Part shown: in pieces, positions 1 to 12,525 of the stretch
Numbering within the stretch: position 1 is the first letter of the stretch
Layout: each line of letters opens with the position of its first letter
Assembly (NCBI GenBank): GCA_037447655.1
Contig: JBBHKE010003430.1
Coordinates: 263,822-327,821, forward strand
Length of the DNA: 64,000 bases
Reading direction: 5' to 3'
From: Zygnema cylindricum
Taxonomy: Eukaryota; Streptophyta; Zygnematophyceae; Zygnematales; Zygnemataceae
Made by a program: the position numbers and the translations under genes
Notes under the pieces: model-generated
Told to the model about the DNA's origin: nothing
The model's database searches: none
The model's input: the letters and a program-made list of their open reading frames with translations, nothing else

Positions 1-1011
1 TATCCTCCTTCCCTCCCTTTCCCTCTCACACCATCCCTCATTCTCGCCCCCCCCCCTTTTCTTCTTCTGTCATCTCACACAATCCATAGCTAATCCCAAC
101 AATTCCCTCTTACTCTCTCTCCCCCTCCCTCCCTCCCACACACACACATCCTCCTACACCTTGGTTTGTTTGACTAGAACATGCACATAAATATATGAGA
201 TTATATCTTGTTATATACACAGACAAGTGGATAAGGCTTACATCACAAAACTTAGTGATCTTCCGATCTATTTTACAAAAACAAAAACCCACACGTGACA
301 AAAAACATAACAAAGATCTAAATTGTGGAGTTCTCTTCAAGCACAACTGAACTTTCATGAGCATCAATGCCAACACTATTACTGTGGTCCACGGTATCTC
401 CAACATAGATTGTATCTAGGTTTTCTTTACCATACAACAAGAATTATTGGGACGACAAATGTCAGTAGCATGATAAATAAAACAGTGTGGATACATCGAT
501 ATCACCGTGGACAAATTAAACCCCCGTGGAAGACTTCACCAAAAATCTTTTTAGTTGAATTTGAAGTGGCATTCACTTGATGTGAACATGAATTAGTCAA
601 AAGGGCACATAGTGAGGCATGATATATGTGAAACAGTGTGGATATCCTTTACTGGTTTACGAACATGCCCATTAAAATTGCTTTGTCACTTAAAAATGGT
701 CCGACACAAAGCTCCCGTTGAACGAATCGTTTAAGTCTGTACTTATTAAAACGACAATTATTGGACAACACTTAACTTCAAAACCGATGTCTTTTGATGT
801 TCACAGAGAAAATTGCGTAAAACACACTAGCATCTATAAAACACTGCATATCTCATAAAAATCTAAATCCGTGAATGTTTGGCCGTATAGCTTCAAGACT
901 TTCTCATCAATAAGACCCATATTCACCTGACACTCTTTCATACCTTCAAGCCACAAATAAGAAAAATTGAAAGGACAAATTGTGTCAAAATTTTGTTACA
1001 TTGCAACTCAC

Positions 1012-1134
1012 ATTGAGCTGGTCGACATCTACTTTCAGAAAAATTGCATTAGGATATGACGAGCTCAAAGAGGCATAAAAAGGAGCGATATTCCTGCATG
1101 GACCGCACCACGTTGCAGAAAAGTCGACCACAAG
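1012..1134 (-). CDS. thioredoxin, active-site exon
   Basis: This exon encodes 41 residues of a thioredoxin fold: a beta strand LVVDFSATW, the canonical redox motif WCGPC, then IAPFYASL and the strand [10 protein letters not shown]. Thioredoxins reduce protein disulfides through the two cysteines of WCGPC; both are present. The exon is bounded by a ttctgcag acceptor (1135-1140) and a GTGAGT donor (1006-1011) and is phase 0 at both ends, so it joins in frame to the exon ending at 2099. The break just before LVVDF is, from memory, where plant thioredoxin h genes carry an intron. The remaining part of the fold, with the cis-proline MPTF motif, was not found in 1-1011 and probably lies off the left edge. 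Family assignment is firm; subtype (h-like, cytosolic) is inference. Confidence 0.9.
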
Positions 1135-1833
1135 CTGCAGAAACACCAATCAACAAATTTACTCAAAAATTATGAAGAGTTTCTCAAGGTATTCTTAGAA
1201 ATTATGAGGTGTCTCAAGGTCTAAAACAATTTTGAAAACGTTCCTAGAGTATGGATATTCAGTTTCTTGTTTGTTGTTTATTTCAAGGTTGTCAAGCTGC
1301 ATGAAAGAAAAATCATTGAAGTTAAATTGAATTTTGATTGGTGCCAAGGCCAGGCAGAATGGCATAAAGGGGAAGAGGAAGGACGAAGGTAGAGGAGAGG
1401 GCGAGGAAGATTAAGGGAAGGGAGGAGGTTGAAGGAATAAAAGCAGAGAAGAAAGAGGGAGACGGAGACAGCAGGGAGGTAGAGGAAAGCTGGGCGACTG
1501 AATAAAGGAGAGAGGGAACTAAAAAGGGAGGAGATGGAGAGGGGGGGGAGAGGGGGAGAGTAGACAAAGACAGCGGGAGATTGAGAGATGCCAGCACGTA
1601 TAAAAAGCTATCATAATAATTTATGTCTTTCACGTGGCCATGTTTATACAATTTAAGAATAGAGTTGCAATGGCAGATGCAACTTCTTGGAGGATAATAA
1701 ACAAACAATCATTCCATCACATTTTCAGTATTTCACATCGCCATTTTTTTGCAATTTGCAGGTTTCGTTGAGACGGTGAAGATGAACTTGGTTGAAACAA
1801 ACAAGGACAATAAAGCAAAAAAAGGAAAGAGAC

Positions 1834-2065
<232 letters not shown>

Positions 2066-2098
2066 CAACACAGTGGAATGGAGGGAGAAAAATCTTAC

Positions 2099-2287
2099 GA
2101 TCTTCTTGCTGGTCTGCGATTCCTTGTGATATTTGTCCCATTCTCCACGTGATTGCACCTCGATGACCTTACCCTCCTGCCATAACTGGCCAACAATACT
2201 ACAGTATGGTGGGAAACGAAAGTTTTCTTGTAGGTTTGGTTTGGGAATTGCGATGTGCACACTCAAACTGCTAGGTACACAGTACAT
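2099..2287 (-). CDS. thioredoxin, upstream (N-terminal) exon
   Basis: The frame reads EGKVIEVQSRGEWDKYHKES just before a GTAAGA donor at 2093-2098. This matches the N-terminal strand and helix of plant thioredoxins (VIxVxSxxEWD), and it joins in phase 0 to [13 protein letters not shown] at 1134. The 964-bp intron contains a long GA microsatellite. The start is uncertain. The nearest in-frame ATG is at 2287 and would add a 37-residue leader before EGKVIEV. Alternatively the exon starts at 2176 after a cag acceptor. A MITE ends at 2301, only 14 bp upstream of the ATG at 2287, so the original promoter and leader may have been disturbed. The thioredoxin assignment is good; the exon start is tentative. 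Confidence 0.75.
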
Positions 2288-2300
2288 CGCTATTAGTGTT

Positions 2301-3250
2301 AGGGGTACGTCCTCATGTAATCGGTACTTTGATAAAGTATTTTGGACTGTAGTGAAGATTCGCCGTACTACTTCGAAGAGCGTCCCAATGTGCGAAAATG
2401 AAATCGGAACTTTGACATGTGACGGTTGTAGACGTAGGTACAACTTGTGACGATTGAAGTCGACTACGAAACTTCCGACGATTAGTGACGCCAACAAAAG
2501 CAGCGACAGTGGTAGACGTCCAGATTTTTGTGAAATTGTAGATGTTTAAGGTTTGGTGACATTATGACGTCACGCTCCCTGTGACAACGTCGACGTCACT
2601 GATTCAAGAACTTTACGCCATGGTTTCCCGATTTCTTTTTTTCTACTTTTCTCATTCGACTTGCCATTAAAAAAAAACCTAAAAATTTTAAAAACAAATA
2701 TTTTTCAGAGATCTTTCATTTTATATCAATATTGTCGTGTCTCGTTCTAAAAAGTGTGAGATAAAAGCGATAGTGTGAGAGAGAGAGGGGAGAGGCGACG
2801 ACGGCGCAAAATTTTGCAAAGGACCCCATGAATGAAAGTGGAGGTGCGAGACCCCTGCAAATTTTTTCCCGTACATTCGCGTGACGGCCACGGAGAAAAA
2901 TAGCGAGGACTCTCCCTCGTCCTAAAGTTTTTCCACTCTTGTGGCGCGTGCGTGGGTCATTTTCATTCGCTGTTTGGACGGTACTTTAACTAAAATCACC
3001 CCCTCAAGGTGATTTTGGATGAAGTTTTTTTCTGGGTTGGATTCTCTTGCACGGGGGTCGAAAAGGGAAAAAGGCCAAAATGCGTTCACATGACGACAAA
3101 CACGCCGTACATCCAAAGTATGAATTGAAGTTCACTGTACTTTGGTAAACATGACTTTATCGTACGGATAAAGTTTTTGTCAAAGTTCCCTGAATTTTAG
3201 GGCAAAAAGACAGAGAAAAGTAGATACTTTAACACATGGGGACGTACCCT
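2301..3250 (-). mobile_element. ~950-bp non-autonomous DNA transposon (MITE A, copy 1)
   Basis: The segment aligns end to end, in inverted orientation, with 22430-23372. Both copies end in the imperfect inverted repeat AGGG(G)TACGTCC(C/T)CATGT. Shared blocks include the segment translated as SFSHIGTLF and the one translated as KVP(S/T)KQRMK. There is no transposase frame, so it is non-autonomous. The target duplication could not be fixed, so the superfamily is not assigned. It lies directly upstream of the thioredoxin exon. Confidence 0.8.
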
Positions 3251-6200
3251 TGATGTTTTTTTGCCACTTAAAGTACACACTTGTCCGATTTTAAATTTGA
3301 AACTGCCAATCGGAAGATGAGAATCTTACCTTTCAATCGCAATCGTCAGATCTACAATCCGACACGTGTGTACGGAAGAAAGATGTGTTAAGTGGCAAAA
3401 ATAATGTTAACACGAATAGCGATACACAGTGTAGACACTCCTAGCACTCGCCCCGATTCTGGACGAAGCCAAACCGAATGGAAACCGGTTTTTTTGGCGG
3501 TTCGGTTTCTCATTTCCGAACCCCACTTTAAATAGTTTGGTTCAGTTCCAGGGATCTTAAAAGTCGTTCGGTTCGATATCATCATGCCGAGCCCGGTTTG
3601 AGCAACTGTTCGAACGGACGTACACATATACGGTTAATGAATTTATTATACAAAATAAGAAAAAAAAACAAAAGGTGTACCAAAACGTAATCTCATGGAA
3701 AAATTGCTATTTCCTATTCTTATTGGCGCACAAGACGAATGATTCGGGCCATAAAGAGCACTTTTTTAAAAAAAAACGATGATTCGCAAAAATAGACCAT
3801 GAAAAAATCAATGGTTGGCACAACCGCGGGAGATCTGGCAGATTTGTTGTTACATTACACGTGTAATCTTTGGAAAGGAAAAAAGAAACAGGACACATTA
3901 AATTGTCCGTGAAATTTCTAGGAAAAGTTTTAATCTTCGCAAAGACGAAGTTGATTCGTCCAACTTGGGGAGTTGATCCCAAAAAAAAAATTGGTCACGC
4001 GCAAAACAGTTGTTCACATGTTCCTTTTTGACAAATTTCTGTTTTCCCCCATTATTGCTTTTTTGTTTGTAATAGCCACACGGAGAATTACAAATGGCTG
4101 AAAATAATCATCCAGGTTCTGCAAGGGTTTTAACTTTTTATGTTTAACCGTAACACATCTTTTAGACTGTTGAAACGTTTAAGGATTTTGTTTCCCCCAC
4201 ACGTATTTTTCGTGCTATTCTTTCGATTATCGCGTACAAGAAGGATAGTAGGGAATTCTTGTAAGTGCATGGAACACAGTATGGACCTCGCGAAAATACC
4301 TATTCATTTGGATAAATATATTTTAAAATAGGAAACTAAACCATAACTCCTATAGAATCCATTCTCTTTGTGCTTTTGGTTTTAAAAATGCTGATTATGA
4401 TTCAGAAATGAATCATTACGACTACAACGAACAAAAGAAAAAACTAGACTTCGTACACTTCACGTCATCGCTACACCACCCATTGGTACTAGAGCTAACA
4501 ACACTATTTCAGTCGCTACTTTATTTGGCCAAAAATCACAAAATAGTGTTAACAACACTATTAAATGATGTGGGCTACAGTTTGCCATGTCTCCTTGCAC
4601 TAAATTAGCATTATCAATTCTAATTTTGCATTAACCCTAATAGTTCCTTAACGCTGATAACGATGGACGATGCAGTAGCAAATGCCTACTTACATCACAC
4701 ACGAAATAAAATAGATGTGCAACAAAAATCGAACAGGAAACTTCCGGCTATTTATCTCAACAAAGTTCCTGACTACCTCTGCACAATAAAAGACGCTTTA
4801 CCAAATATCTTCCTTTTTGTGTGTGTTGATACGCATTAATTTTTCTTAATTCGATATTTCATTTCTTCAATGTTTTAGTTTTAGTGGTTTTACAATACAG
4901 TTACATTTTCAGCAGATGAACAGAGATTCTGATCTAAAAAAAAGCTACAAACAGAAACAGTTCAACAAATAATCCAGATACATTAAATAAAGAATAACAA
5001 CCACAACCACGAAAAAATGTAACCTAAAAAAATTTCACCTCCGACTTTTCAAGTTGATCATCGGCATAACACCTCAATTATTGAGCTTCTAAGCTAACAC
5101 TAAAACGAGTGATCACCTACAATCCTCCATATAAATACCCTGATAAATATACAAATTAGTATTTACAATTAGTTTAATCCACCAATAGACATTACTATCC
5201 AAATATCAATATAAATCGGCAAAAAAATTGGCAGTGACAAAAAAAAAAACTTCGCAAAGCAAAAGCATAGAACCAACCAGAAGAACTGGGAGCTTGTTCC
5301 CACGTAATTATTATTGAAGTTTTAAAGAAAACAAAGGTAAACTGTTATTATTACGCTTCAGACTCCCCGTATCTTGAAACAAACCTGCAACCAGAGAATT
5401 GTGAAGAATTGAGGACCGATTGTAACGAACCTTGAAACAGAAAAAAACAAAAAGAAAAACAAAAAAAATGAAATCAAGAGCTTGCCAAAGAAAGTGAAAA
5501 TGGTACTTATGATATTAAAACAGCTTAAAATAAAAGAGAAAAAAACAGAAAAAAAAGGAAGAAAAACTCGTGAACCAGTATTGCGTACATATTTACCAGC
5601 AACCACAGCTGTTTTTTTTGGAGCAAAACGACCGGAAAAATCACCGAAAGCGATGTCTCAAACTTTTCTCGGTGTCAGTGAATCACGGCAGCGAGTATCT
5701 GCGGTCACACTCCATAGATTTTGCAAAAATCAGGACAACAAAATACATATAAATCACAACCGGGCATGTGGTTTCTTTACCGTTTTTCCCGTGCCCCTTT
5801 TCTCGTTTTCCCTTACGAAAGCCATAGATAATAATCTGCGAAACACACATTTCTCATTTCCACCTCTTGAAAAAATACGATTTTTATTCACACCTCGGTT
5901 TGTCGTTTTTTTACCGCAAGAAGTCATCCTGTACCACATCTGTAAGACTAAGTGCCTGCATAAAAACAGTGACAAAAACAACAAGAAGTCAAATGAATTT
6001 TCTTATCCTGGACCACTTCTGTCACTAAATGCCCGCCAATGAAACAGTCCCCAAGGTCAATTGAAACAAAATGTCAACAGAAAGTCGAATAAATTTGCTC
6101 ATCCTGTCACTGAAAAGTGCTTATAATGAGTTTTCCAGAGAGCAAATCCAGAAGCGAGATACTCCATTTGTTAATATTGGAGCCAATCATACTTAACTCG

Positions 6201-6599
6201 GTTGTCAGTTTTTTTTCCAAGAATCACAGAAGTCCTGTCTTATTGGCAGTGACTAAAGAAGTGGAAAGCAAGCTTCCCCTCACCCAACCCTAAATTAAGG
6301 TTATTGACTCTACTTCCGCATTTAAAAGTAACAATTCTTTTACTGCAAAAGCAACAAACAGTGTAATTTTTTCCTAAATGGTGCCATTTCTCCGGTCCAG
6401 CACGACAAACCTAGTAGCTTGAAAATGTCACAACCAGCAATATTAGATTGTTTCCCATAAAGCTTTTAACATTGCCAACAATCAAAAGCAAAATAAGTGA
6501 CATCAATCAATAAAATTAATTGCAGAATTTTTTTAACATGTTTGGTTTACGAACAAATAATGAACACCTTTTGTTTTTCATGAGGTATCAAAAACACAC
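3251..6599. other. AT-rich interval holding the unlocated SCAR 3' end
   Basis: No exon could be assigned with confidence. The SCAR gene (minus strand) still needs its C-terminal exons and 3' UTR, which should lie here between exon 6 (6600-6656) and the thioredoxin promoter. Strong-looking minus-strand acceptors occur, for example pyrimidine tracts ending at about 5430 and 5955, but the frames behind them carry no WH2 or acidic motif. Positions 3420-3620 carry repeated GGTTCGGTTT-like blocks typical of degenerate transposon sequence. Confidence 0.4.
5918..6121. repeat. three degenerate tandem copies of a ~60-80 bp unit
   Basis: Three copies share the order AGAAGTC, then (C/T)CATCCTG or TATCCTGGACCAC, then CTGTCACT or CTGTAAGACTAAGTGC: about 5918-5960, 5980-6037 and 6080-6121. 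They are clearly diverged. They lie downstream of SCAR exon 6, probably in an intron or the 3' region. Confidence 0.5.
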
Positions 6600-6656
6600 C
6601 TTAGTTCCAATCCTCTCCGGATAAATATCTTTCTCAGGAGAATCAGTGGGCGTCAC
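6600..6656 (-). CDS. SCAR/WAVE, exon 6 (predicted small exon)
   Basis: A 57-bp phase-0 exon encoding VTPTDSPEKDIYPERIGTK. It is flanked by a gagaaag acceptor (6657 onward) and a GTGTGT donor (6595-6599). It joins in frame to ...SSSDKSR at the end of exon 5. The composition (acidic, Pro and Ser/Thr rich) fits the linker before the WH2/acidic tail of plant SCARs, but no family motif is visible, so the call rests on splice sites and phase. No downstream exon could be attached. Confidence 0.5.
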
Positions 6657-6866
6657 CTTTCTCGACTACACATCAAAAAATACGGACAGATGAATTGATG
6701 TCAGTGAAAAAGGAAAAACAAATGAGTTATTCATACAGTGGAACCCAGTTTACAAAACGTCCATGCCTCACACTGCGTCATAGAGTAAACCAAGGTGGAG
6801 GACGAGACTGAGCCAGAGAAGGAGACAAGGTAGAGGTAGAGGAAGAAGCAGAGGCAGAGGACAAAG

Positions 6867-7010
<144 letters not shown>

Positions 7011-7060
7011 AGGTAGGATCACGACATGGATAGGCAGGGAGAAGTAGAGAGAAATTTCAC

Positions 7061-10000
7061 CCTGCTCTTATCGGAAGAAGAATCGTTGAGAAGCCCTCCG
7101 GCAAACTCCTGCTTCTGTTTGAATGGCAGTCCCCTTTGACCACGAGACTGGAAAAGAGGATGAGGAAGAGGCCTTTGTCTGGGAGCTCCAGAAACTGAAA
7201 TTCTCTCCTCCTCTACCTTAGTTTTTCTTGCAGACGCTTGAGAAACAGACACCACAGCTACCTCACTATCGGTTTCAGCGTTACCCAACGGAACTGCAGC
7301 CCCATGTTGATTACTATCCTTCTCTATGTTGGACAAAATAGAGGCTTCTGTTATAGATCCTTTGGTGACCTCTCTATCCTCCCTCGAGTCCTCTCCTGAC
7401 TCCTTTCTCCTATTCTCTCTGTGGTAAGGATGTTCACATTTTGTCAGACCTGAACAGTCGTGTCCGAATCCCTGAAAGGGTACAGGCTTTACGAGGAGAA
7501 TATCGACATCCTCCTCCTCTTCATTTTTTCTGTACATCATATCTGAAGAAGAAACTGAAGAAGGCCAGCTTGTAACTCTAGGCACTCCTGATGGAGTGGG
7601 TTCATTATAATTTGAATTACTTTCCTTTTCGCTCTTTCCGTTGAAATACAGAGTATTCATAGACAACTGATCTCCATTCTTAGAGTCATTCTGATATTTC
7701 TGAAACTTTTCCATTCTTCTAGGAGAAGAATCTCCTCCATTCAATTGAGAAACAGTAGGCAAAGGACTGTTATTACCATTACTGTGAAGTTCCTTATGAG
7801 AATACTCGTATGTTCCATTTTTAGAGAGAGGTCCATTTGATTCATTCTCCACCGATATTCTAGACAACGACCAAAAAGGTTCGTCGGAGTCACTTGAAAT
7901 TCTGTCAAAAACCTTCCTATTTGTTCGCTGATTTTGAAACCCTTCCCTCTCTTCCGCCTCCATTTCCAACCATAACAGTTTCTCAGCTTCGTCAAAAAAG
8001 TCACGAACAAGTTTCCTTTCACCAGCAGGAGACATCAATCCTTTAACGTCACGACCTCTCTCATTTCTCTCTCTCACATTTCTCCCTGTCCTTGGAGATG
8101 GCTTATATGCTTTTTGAGACTGACTTCGACGTATTGACCTGTCCTGAATTTTCAAAACTGTGGAGTCTAACTGTTTTTGAGGAGGTAATGGGAGACTAGG
8201 AACCAGACTAGATCGTCGAGATATTAGCGCAGGAGAACCAGTAAACGAGGTAGTAGATTTCATTGAGTTACCCTGGTATGATTTAGGAGTTGAAGAACCA
8301 GAAGATGTGGGACGAGGAGTTTGTTGCCCAAAAAATGGAGTGTCTGGTAAAGATGACAATGTGTTTAGTGAACTCAAAGACATAGAGTAGAACATGGTGC
8401 CTCCATTTCCCTGAGAGGAACCGTTAGTAAAGCCATTTTTTGCGTTCGCGATTCCCTCGTCTCTAGGAGTTGAAGCAAGTGAATTAGAAACTGACCCATT
8501 GGGAGAGAAGGCGGCCAGAAAAGCTGAGCGAAAACGAGCCGAGTCCGGCTGCGGGGAATATTTTTTTACAAAATTTGGAGAAGGCGACGCTATTTCACGA
8601 GCGGGTGAACTAGTTTGACTTTGACTTCTTCCCGCCGCAGGAATTTTATGTTTTGAGTTCCAGTGCAAAACATCACCCTCTTGCAATTCTATCTTCCCAT
8701 TTGCTTCTGAATTTTTCTGACGATCATCACTCGGTAATGATCTTGTGCGAATGAGAGAAGAAATTTTGTTTTGAGGCGATGTAACTTCCAGTTTTTTGTT
8801 GGGAAAAGATGGGGTGAGTGAAGGGAGTAGATCGGAATTCACATTCAAGAAAGAAGTTCTAGTGCTTGATTGAAATAATGTATCATCAGAGGTAGAGAAA
8901 TAATCTGACATAGTCCCATCATTACAATCTATTCTCTTCATATACTCCTTTCTCTCCTCCTCCAAATTGAAGTTACTTCCTAATTCAGATATTTGAGATG
9001 TTGCAAAACCAAGTTGCTCCTGTGCAGATTGTCTCCTTGTCCCCGTCCCATCACCATGATTTACTCCTTCCTCTCCCAAAAGTGGAAATTCCTCAAATGA
9101 AGCTGTTTCGGACAACTTGGAGACAACTAAATTTGAGGGAATCGAAAGCTTTAGAGGAAAGACTCTAGTTTCCATTGCGAAACTGGCAACTGAAGAAGAC
9201 ACATCCTGTCCCGTTTTTTCCAAACTCTCACATTCCCGAAGAGATGAAGTTGCCGTTGAAAAATGCGACTCGTCATCATTGTTTCCTCCCACATCACCAT
9301 CGGGTGATGAATTGTGAGACATCGAATGAAAACAAGTGGTTTCTGGAGAAGAACTAGCATCTCTCGTAACTTCTGGTGACCTCTTTTGTTGGACGGCAAT
9401 ATCATCCATGTCTTTCTTCGAAGACTGAGAATTCCCACTAACCTCTCTCATCCGTGGAGGAGGTCTCAGAGGAACAGCAAATCCTTCTCCCTTTTCTCGC
9501 ATATCAAAATTCTCCTCCTCCTCCACAACTTCCTTCCCTACCTTCTCCACAGTCCCCACCTTCTCCCCTTTTTCCCGGATCTCTCCCTTCTCTCCCTTCT
9601 CTTTTCCTCTACTTTCTTCTTCTGGCATTGTCCACTTAGAAAGTGCTGGAGCCACACCCAACATAATTGATCTTCGAGAATTGAGAGACCCTGACCGTGA
9701 ATACTCTTCTCCCCCAAAGGACCAACCAGGAGATCCCACACGTGGGAACCTTTGCAAAGGGTCAGTAACACCCCTAAAACTTCCTCCCTTCTGTCCATCC
9801 CCTTCCCTTTCAATCTCTCCTCCTTCCCTGATCCCTCGCGAGAGAAGATCATTGCTAGATTTTCTTTGAGACCAGTTTCCTCCAAATGCTCTCTGTCCCT
9901 TCCAACCCACCATTAGATCAGGAGACTCCAGAAGTTTCCTAGAAGGAGATGGGGAAAACCGATGGTATGGAGATCGCCTATCGATTAATACTGGAGACAT

Positions 10001-10873
10001 GCGCTCACTTCGAAAATCTGTCGAACCAGTTGTGGAACCCTCTGGAGAATTCGAATCTGAACTTAACCCATCATCATCTGAAACGTCTGCAACAACCGAA
10101 GGATAACCTTGAAGCTCTTCAAGCTTCCCTACCGGGGCACTTAAACATCTCACCAAAACAGGTCCTGTCATTTTCTGTTCTGTAAAATTCTCTTCTTCAC
10201 TCTCCAAAATCTCGCCGTCCTCATCTGCCTCACTGCCATTTTCGATGTCTTCAGAAGTACTCTGTACATCCTCAATTGGAGAAGGTTGCAAATCTTTTCT
10301 CTCAGACGAATGTAAATCCTTTGATACAGAAAACTGTAAACTCTCTCTTGAGGTGGAAGGCAAATCCTTTCGCTCATAAAATTGTGCATCCTCTTTTGCA
10401 GGAACATGTAAATCGTTTGATACAGAAAACTGTAAATTTTCTCTCGTAGGGGACAGTGAATCAATTCTTGAAGAAAATTGTACATCCTCTTTTGCAGAAG
10501 ACAGCAAATCCTTTCTTGCATAAAATTGTAAATCCAATCTCGTAGGAGATTGTAAATCTTTTCTCACGGAAACTTTTTCCTTTACAGACTGTTCTCTTGG
10601 AAGACCTAAGGTCAAAGGGGGCTGCACAATCAAACTCTCATGTGCCTTATAGACAGGCACAGATTCCTCCTTTTTGAGAATATTTTGCTTTTTTTCAATC
10701 TGATATGTTGAGATTGCTAAAGGCAAGGAAGGTGGTGATTTCACTTTCTCAGGAACACTTTCCACCTGGACAGATGACTCTTTCTTGTGAGATATTTCCT
10801 TTTCAGGCTGATTTGTTGGTATTTTGATGGTTAAAGAAGGCCTCACAGGCGCACTTCCGCGTTTACTTTGTAC
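7061..10873 (-). CDS. SCAR/WAVE, exon 5 (1271-codon central region)
   Basis: One open frame of 3813 bp. The acceptor is catccatacag (10874 onward) and the exon begins VQSKRGSAPVRPSLTIKIP. The chosen donor is at 7060 (GTGAAA); reading on would meet a stop at 7019. It supplies residues 181-1451, the long low-complexity middle of a plant SCAR protein: Ser, Pro, Glu, Asn and Arg rich, with no globular domain. Visible features are a 16-residue tandem repeat (residues about 286-381), an acidic stretch after it (SEADEDGEILESEEENF), many SP/RS sites that could be phosphorylated, and a conserved-looking EKLLWLEMEAEE near codon 980. Known SCARs use this region as a flexible spacer between the N-terminal Abi/HSPC300-binding domain and the Arp2/3-activating tail. 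Middle regions diverge fast, so identity comes from exons 1-4. Confidence 0.85.
10271..10558 (-). repeat. six 48-bp (16-residue) tandem repeats in SCAR exon 5
   Basis: Six consecutive 16-residue units begin DLQSPTRLDLQFYARK, DLLSSAKEDVQFSSRI, DSLSPTRENLQFSVSN and so on, with consensus DLxSPTRExLQFSxxK and no indels. A decayed seventh unit (DVQSTSED) follows. The period is exact in protein and visible in DNA as recurring tgtaaatc blocks. Confidence 0.95.
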
Positions 10874-11425
10874 CTGTATGGATGCCTATCCATACCAAGG
10901 AAAAAAACAAAAAGAAAAAAAAAAACATAACGAGTATATCAACTTCGCAGGTTTAAGCATGAGATTGCATAGTAATCGAGTGTCAGTGAGACTGGCGATT
11001 CTTCTGTTACTTCTTCCCTATTGTTCAGAACAGCTTGTCAAACTACTACTTCTTACCAACTACACATGTCCATACTAGAATATGAACCTCCTTCATTCCT
11101 TCATGCTTTGGGATGTGAACCGCATGGTCACTAAATTTACTGAATCTCATGAGAACTTTTCCTGTCAAACATCTATTTTCATTTCGGTATGCGATACATG
11201 ACGACAAAACTTGCTGAACATTACCCGACAAACGCTTCAAAAGTGCAGTCGAGAAAAAACCTTCAACTTAAGCAATTTTCAAACGTACAGTTCTATCCTC
11301 AACATTAACCTCCATAAACATCACTTGTCAATCTTCAGTCACACATAATACCAGCTTCCATTTCATTTAGAATCACATTTCATGATACCTACGAGTATTT
11401 GAACTACTTGCATTCCTCAACACAC

Positions 11426-11522
11426 CTGAGCTTTAAGTGACTCTTGTTCTTCCCACATGGTTTTGAAGAACGTCGGGTCACTGTAGCGTTTCATGCAGGA
11501 TCCCACAGCCACCTCACGAAAC
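11426..11522 (-). CDS. SCAR/WAVE, exon 4
   Basis: 97 bp, phase 2 in and phase 0 out. Acceptor gaaacag and donor GTGTGT are both clear on the minus strand. It encodes FREVAVGSCMKRYSDPTFFK followed by TMWEEQESLKAQ (residues 149-180). The CMKRYSDPTFFK segment is one of the most recognisable parts of the SCAR homology domain of plant SCARs, where C-L-K-R-Y-(S/T)-D-P-(S/T)-F-F-K ends the conserved N-terminal block. The region binds the Abi/HSPC300 partners within the WAVE regulatory complex. Confidence 0.93.
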
Positions 11523-12401
11523 CTGTTTCCCTTTTCCCTCAAATTCAATCACATTTCCTGTTTTTACGTTTGATACAACCTTGAAGACATTGTTACACCA
11601 ACCACAACTCAGTAGACAAACGCCTATATTCTTTTGGCTGGCACGAAAGATTCTAAATGGCCAATTCCACCATATATTACCAACTATACAATATATAAAA
11701 TCACATATAATTTAGCGTGGCTAAACCTGTCCTCTTTTTAAGTATCATGCTACAAATATTTTGTCTCATGTGCTCATTGAATAACTTCCATGCGTGATCT
11801 TCTTTACAAAATAATTTTTTTTGTTAACTTTGTAGTTATATCCTCATGATCTTTGTTCACCTTGTATCATACATAATCAGGAAAAAAACCGGATCAGCAA
11901 TTATTATTATTATTATTATTTATACTCCAAGCCTCCTAAAAAGAGCGCAGTATTTCAAAAGATTCACAGTGCAGCTATGATGCTTAGTTCTTGACCCAGG
12001 TAAATATAAAAATCTAGAGAACCAGGAAAAACAAAAAAAAAACATTTGCTAGTAATCTTCATGAAAAGCATGGATCAAGCTGTTCTACAAATCCAGGAGT
12101 CCAATACCTAAGTCTACATTTAACCAGCTGCATACATAAGAAAGACACAAACATACACTACATTGTGGTTATAAATTCTTCACACCGGGAACATAGCATC
12201 ACTTCAAACATGGATATCAAAATCACGATAGAAAGCACAATTTAATCACACCGAATACCGATCAATGCAAAAAGTGTCTTATGACACGGTCTAATTTGGA
12301 CAAGCTTGAGGAACAGCCAATCCCACAGAAGAGTCGATTCGTGAAAAGGTATAACGTATGAACAAGGAAGACAAAGACAAAAGGGAAAAAAAAAAAAACA
12401 C

Positions 12402-12525
12402 CTGTCCAAACGATGAAATTGAGGTGGTTGTCGACATCGTTTCCAAGCTTGTAACACAAAGGATGGAGGTTGATTGTGGGTGAAAATGTCCTGGTTCAGT
12501 TTGACATCTGCCTTGAACCGAAGAC
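12402..12525 (-). CDS. SCAR/WAVE, exon 3
   Basis: 124 bp between acceptor ggccctacag and donor GTGTTT. Residues 107-148 include LRFKADVKLNQDIFTHNQPP and SFVLQAWKRCRQPPQFHRLD. The pattern of residues then CR-PP-(x)F-LD is the SCAR homology domain stretch seen in plants as E-C-R-x-PP-R-L-x-L-LD-(K/R)-F. The joined LDRF across the next junction supports the splice. The donor is followed by a run of T, giving an over-extended open frame (CFFFFPF) that is not protein. Confidence 0.92.

Noticed and set aside
320-411. Protein-like minus-strand C terminus (SVVLEENSTI followed by a stop)
   Set aside because: Short, with no family motif and no clear link to a neighbouring exon.
841-935. Possible third thioredoxin exon (GLIDEKVLKLYGQTF) on the minus strand
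   Set aside because: An acceptor-like cag precedes it in phase, but there is no MPTF or glycine motif of the thioredoxin C-terminal half.
5300-5430. Candidate SCAR exon 7 behind a good pyrimidine tract
   Set aside because: In phase, but the 42 residues have no WH2 or acidic motif; the evidence is too thin.
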